A stretch of 64,000 nt of DNA from Pontederia crassipes (lineage: Eukaryota; Streptophyta; Magnoliopsida; Commelinales; Pontederiaceae): NCBI GenBank assembly GCA_030549335.1, contig CM060195.1:31004874-31068873 (forward strand). Direction: 5' to 3'. Under the pieces are notes generated by a model, which did not search any database, was not told the DNA's origin, and saw nothing but the letters and a program-made list of their open reading frames with translations. The position numbers were made by a program, and so were the translations under genes. Positions 60,623 to 64,000 of this stretch are shown piece by piece; within the stretch, counting starts at the first letter, position 1; each line of letters opens with the position of its first letter.

Positions 60623-62225
60623 TGATGTGAATTGTGTGGAATGTGATTAATGGACTAATTTATAGCACATAATTGAAAATGCAACTAAATGATATATGGT
60701 CTAAACTCCTCACTTCACTAAACTACAAGTGCACATATCAGAGTAGTAGATCCGAATGTCGTATTCACATTGATTTGAAACTAAAGATTCACTAACTAAT
60801 CTAGATTTAATCATAAACTAAGTTAACTCTTTTTTATATTTTTAAGTGACTGATATAATAGATATGAAATGTTCTCTTAGGAAAGGAGTTCATCTAATAT
60901 TCTGTTATGGAATGGATTAGAACAACTTAACAATACAAATCAAACCAGATTCAACATGTAAAGATTGCTCTCACAGTGCATTAAAATTAGAACTAAGTAT
61001 CACAGTTTCATATGAATATTAGTTAGGTTGATTCAACATGGGTTTCCACTTATATTAGATTATCATGAAACCTCTAGCTCAATGCGTAAATACAAGCAAA
61101 TCCACAACTAGTGCTGATGCTCTTGGTTTATCTCTAAACAACAAGGGAATCTAAAATCAACCTCTTGGCTGCCATTCCAATACGAGATTCACATCAACAA
61201 AAGCAAATGGATCCATTCTCAGCATGGATTACTTAGAACCAGGAAACCATCTCAACAGAAATCACAATTGAAATCAAAATCCAGAAAGTAATTGTTAATG
61301 TTCTTGATTTATTTCTAAACATCAAGAGAATCTAGAATCAGCTTCTCAAGTGTCATTACAAGATGAGATTCACATTAGCAAGAAGTAAAAGGATGCATTC
61401 AGATCTTGACAAGGATAAAACTAGAAAACAAATAGTGATACTCTTGACTCATTTCTGAGCAAGAAAGAATCAAACAACAACTTCTCAATTGTCACTAGAA
61501 AATAGGATTCACATCAACATAAAACTGATTTGAAAACATTCAGAAATGCACTAACATCAATGGCAAAAGTTTTGTTCAATCATCCATTCATAAACAGAAA
61601 TTAAACTACTATCCTATCCTAAGAGAGCTAAGATTTAGCTCCTCATAAGTGATGAAAATAATAGAAATCAGATGAGGAACATAATCATAAACATCCTAAG
61701 ATATAAAAGAAGAACAATCAACTCCAGCAAAAAAAACCCTCTGCCTCCAACCCAAATGGTTAGGAGAGAAGCCCCATTTTTGCTCCTCAACATCCTCCTT
61801 TTATAGGAGATTATCATCACCATTTAATCTTGATGAGAACATTTCATTCCATCTGATTTTGCCATGTATCCTATGGTCCTTTCTTTTTTCTCTGCCAAAA
61901 GATTCCTTTTTATAACCTTTTGGGCAGTCTGCACATTTGTGGTCCCCCTCCTTTTCCAGCAACAATACTTGTCTTTTTATCCTTGATTTGGTCCTACAAC
62001 ATCATGATCAGCAAGCATCAAACTCTCCAAATGAAAACTAGACAAATAAGAATTAAATCAATATATTATCCAGCTCAAATGTGCAAATGTAGGATAATAT
62101 TATGCTGAGAAGATAAATGCATGTAGATTAGGCATAATTATCAAAATATGAACATTTGAGGGCTTATATGCACATGAATTAGGATGGAAAACGAGTAGAA
62201 ATTTAGTATGATTAGCTTGTGATCA
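60623..62225 (-). repeat. 3' LTR of a second Athila-like element, minus strand
   Basis: On the minus strand it starts TGATCACAAGC directly after a purine tract (reverse complement of AACTCCCCCAAACTT at 62226-62240). The distal end abuts the gypsy fragment near 60622. The sequence is unrelated in detail to the LTR at 51068, so this is another family. Confidence 0.65.
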
Positions 62226-64000
62226 AACTCCCCCAAACTTAATCTTTTGCTTGTCCTCAAACAAAACATTCAGATATTAAGAACAATGATTGAATCAAAT
62301 AGTTCACAAATGAATTCAAATTCAAATGTTTAAAATCAAATGAGTTTCCCACTTTGCTAACACTCTTTGCCATTCTTTCCAAATTCCAAATTCTAGCTGA
62401 GGAATCACAAAGGCTAAAGCAAATTTATGCCATGAAAGAAGTACTAACAATAACTGATTTGAATTTAAGGGATTTTCAACTTTACTAAAAAAGTTGAACT
62501 ACTAATCTCTTGATGAATAGATTTGTGTATTGCTTAAAAAGTTTGAAACCTGACTTTTATTCATGATAATGCAAATAAACATATTTGAAACCTGATTTTT
62601 ATTCATGCTGGTCAACAGGATAAAAATCTTGGCTTTATTCAGGAGAGATTCCTTTTAGAATTTAACTCTCTTTATTCATGCATGCATGCAATGCAAAATG
62701 CAACTTTTTATTTTATCATTTTCTTCATTTTTTTTCTTTTTTTTCTGTTCATGAAGTGCGCGGCAATTCAAACTCAAGTAAAGTTTAGATTCCTTAATAC
62801 AAAGAGTCAAGTTTTCCTATTTAACATAGCAGCAAAAGCCTTGATTCCATTCTAGACATTTTCTAATTTCTAACCAATCCATGAGTGTCAGCTAGTGTTA
62901 CCCACAAAAAGAAAAATTTTAGCTGAATTGAAATCAAATGCATCTGAATATGAGCTGGTTGAAGCAAAAAGATTAACAACCAAATCAATGATTATTTGGT
63001 GTTGGAGTGTACAAGCTATTATACTTAAGGATTTCTACTTAAGAATGATGAGCACAAATGATAACATGACTTGAGCTGAACTACAATGATAATAGTGATA
63101 ACATGGCTATAGACTAAATAGAGCTAAAACATGATAATTGAGTTCAGAAAAGTACCAAATTCCTCCCCCAAGCTTATCATCAGCACTGTCCTCAGTGATG
63201 AATCATCCAAGCAAGGAAGAAGGTTGGGTGAGTGTTCAACTTGTGAAATGAGAGGTAGGCATGTCTTGCTCCACTTTTTCTTTGAGTCTATCATTTCAAA
63301 ATTTGATATCAACAATGATTAATAGAATGAAGTCTTGATCAACTCTTCCAAGTATTGAATCAAATATGCAATTAATTGGAGAATGATCAATCTAGCAATC
63401 AATAAGATTCAGAAAGGGTTAAGAAATTCACTAAAATTTGGCAAAATTAGATTTGGACAACTGATATGAACAAGAAATCATAGTTATCATTATAATGATC
63501 ATAACATGAGTTAATAAGGATAATTAAGATAATCAGTTATCAAATGCATTTTAGTGAAAAATCAAAGATATGAGTCAAGAGTACTCCCTGAGCTGAATTT
63601 AATTCAGTGGTAGAAGATGTTCCTCTCTAATTTATTCTTGCAAAAACAAAAGGATATTAGATGTAAAAGGCTTAGGTTGCCTCTCAAGAAGCGCCCTACT
63701 TTAATGTCCTAGGCTAGACATTGTTACAACTCTTGATGTCAAGGAGGTTTAAATAGTATGATGTGGTCAAGTGAAGATCTCAATCTGTGGATAACTTCAC
63801 TAATCAAGTATGGATCTCTTAGTTTGCCAATGATTGACCTTTATTTTTCAGTTGGATATATTCCTCCTTCATTGTACCAGAAGTCTACTAGCTTCTCATT
63901 CCTAGAATCCTCATGTATGATAACTAAATCTCCTGGATCACCATCTTGTTTAAGCAGTCATTTCTTCAATGGCCTCTTTAATTGCATCATTGTTGGGAGA
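62226..64000 (-). mobile_element. 3' interior of a second Athila/Tat-like element, runs off the window
   Basis: Besides the purine tract at 62226, an internal site at 63160-63205 is the reverse complement of the GAGGACAGTG...AAGCTTGGGGGAG module at 58726. At 63670-63720, AGGTTGCCTCTCAAGAAGCG followed by CCCTACTTTAATGTCCTAGG is a hallmark of the 3' noncoding part of Athila-type elements. The last 300 bases read on the minus strand as DDGDPGDLVIIHEDS-like coding sequence. The primer-site end is outside the window. Confidence 0.7.

Overview
The window is nuclear DNA from a flowering plant. Genes carry many short GT-AG introns, core promoters have TATA boxes, and more than half of the sequence is nested plant-type transposable elements (CACTA DNA transposons, Ty3/gypsy and Athila-like LTR elements, an RTE-type LINE and a short retroposon sharing its tail). 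I cannot name the species.

Four intact protein genes are supported, each rebuilt exon by exon in an open frame. Three are tandem, same-strand paralogues of secreted glycoside hydrolase family 27 alpha-galactosidase, each with 15 exons and the same intron phases: gene 1 (3766-7962, 405 aa), gene 2 (8796-11856, 398 aa) and gene 3 (31799-36899, 420 aa). All keep the two catalytic aspartates. Gene 2 has Ala where the family has Glu in the Cys-Glu-Trp motif that contacts the sugar 2-position, and gene 3 has Asp, so the cluster may have diverged in substrate use. A fourth gene on the minus strand (39731-42249, 6 exons, 286 aa) is a DUF789-family protein, tail to tail with gene 3.

Layout. 1-3.7 kb: AT-rich intergenic DNA with a CACTA-like element and a 219-bp tandem duplication. 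3.7-11.9 kb: genes 1 and 2; gene 1 carries a young retroposon in intron 6. 12.2-26.2 kb: a split CACTA-like element holding a minus-strand non-autonomous LTR element (12.6-16.2 kb) and a decayed Ty3/gypsy element (17.1-25.8 kb), whose 5' LTR itself holds a solo-LTR-like insert and a small CACTA element. 26.2-29.5 kb: a second copy of the 3' end of gene 2, cut in two by a complete 2.57-kb CACTA element with a 3-bp target duplication. 29.5-31.4 kb: intergenic, with a LINE tail. 31.4-36.9 kb: gene 3 behind a 140-bp GA microsatellite. 37.1-38.2 kb: LINE and SINE-like inserts. 39.7-42.2 kb: the DUF789 gene. 43-64 kb: a repeat graveyard with a CACTA right arm, a minus-strand solo LTR (45.8-47.5 kb), an Athila-like element (51.1-60.4 kb, gag and ORF1-like remnants, no pol), a gypsy reverse transcriptase scrap and the 3' part of a second Athila-like element on the minus strand running off the right edge.

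The three galactosidases would act outside the cytosol (cell wall or vacuole) on alpha-galactosides such as raffinose-family sugars, galactomannan or glycoconjugates. The rest records repeated rounds of insertion, several datable relative to one another by nesting.
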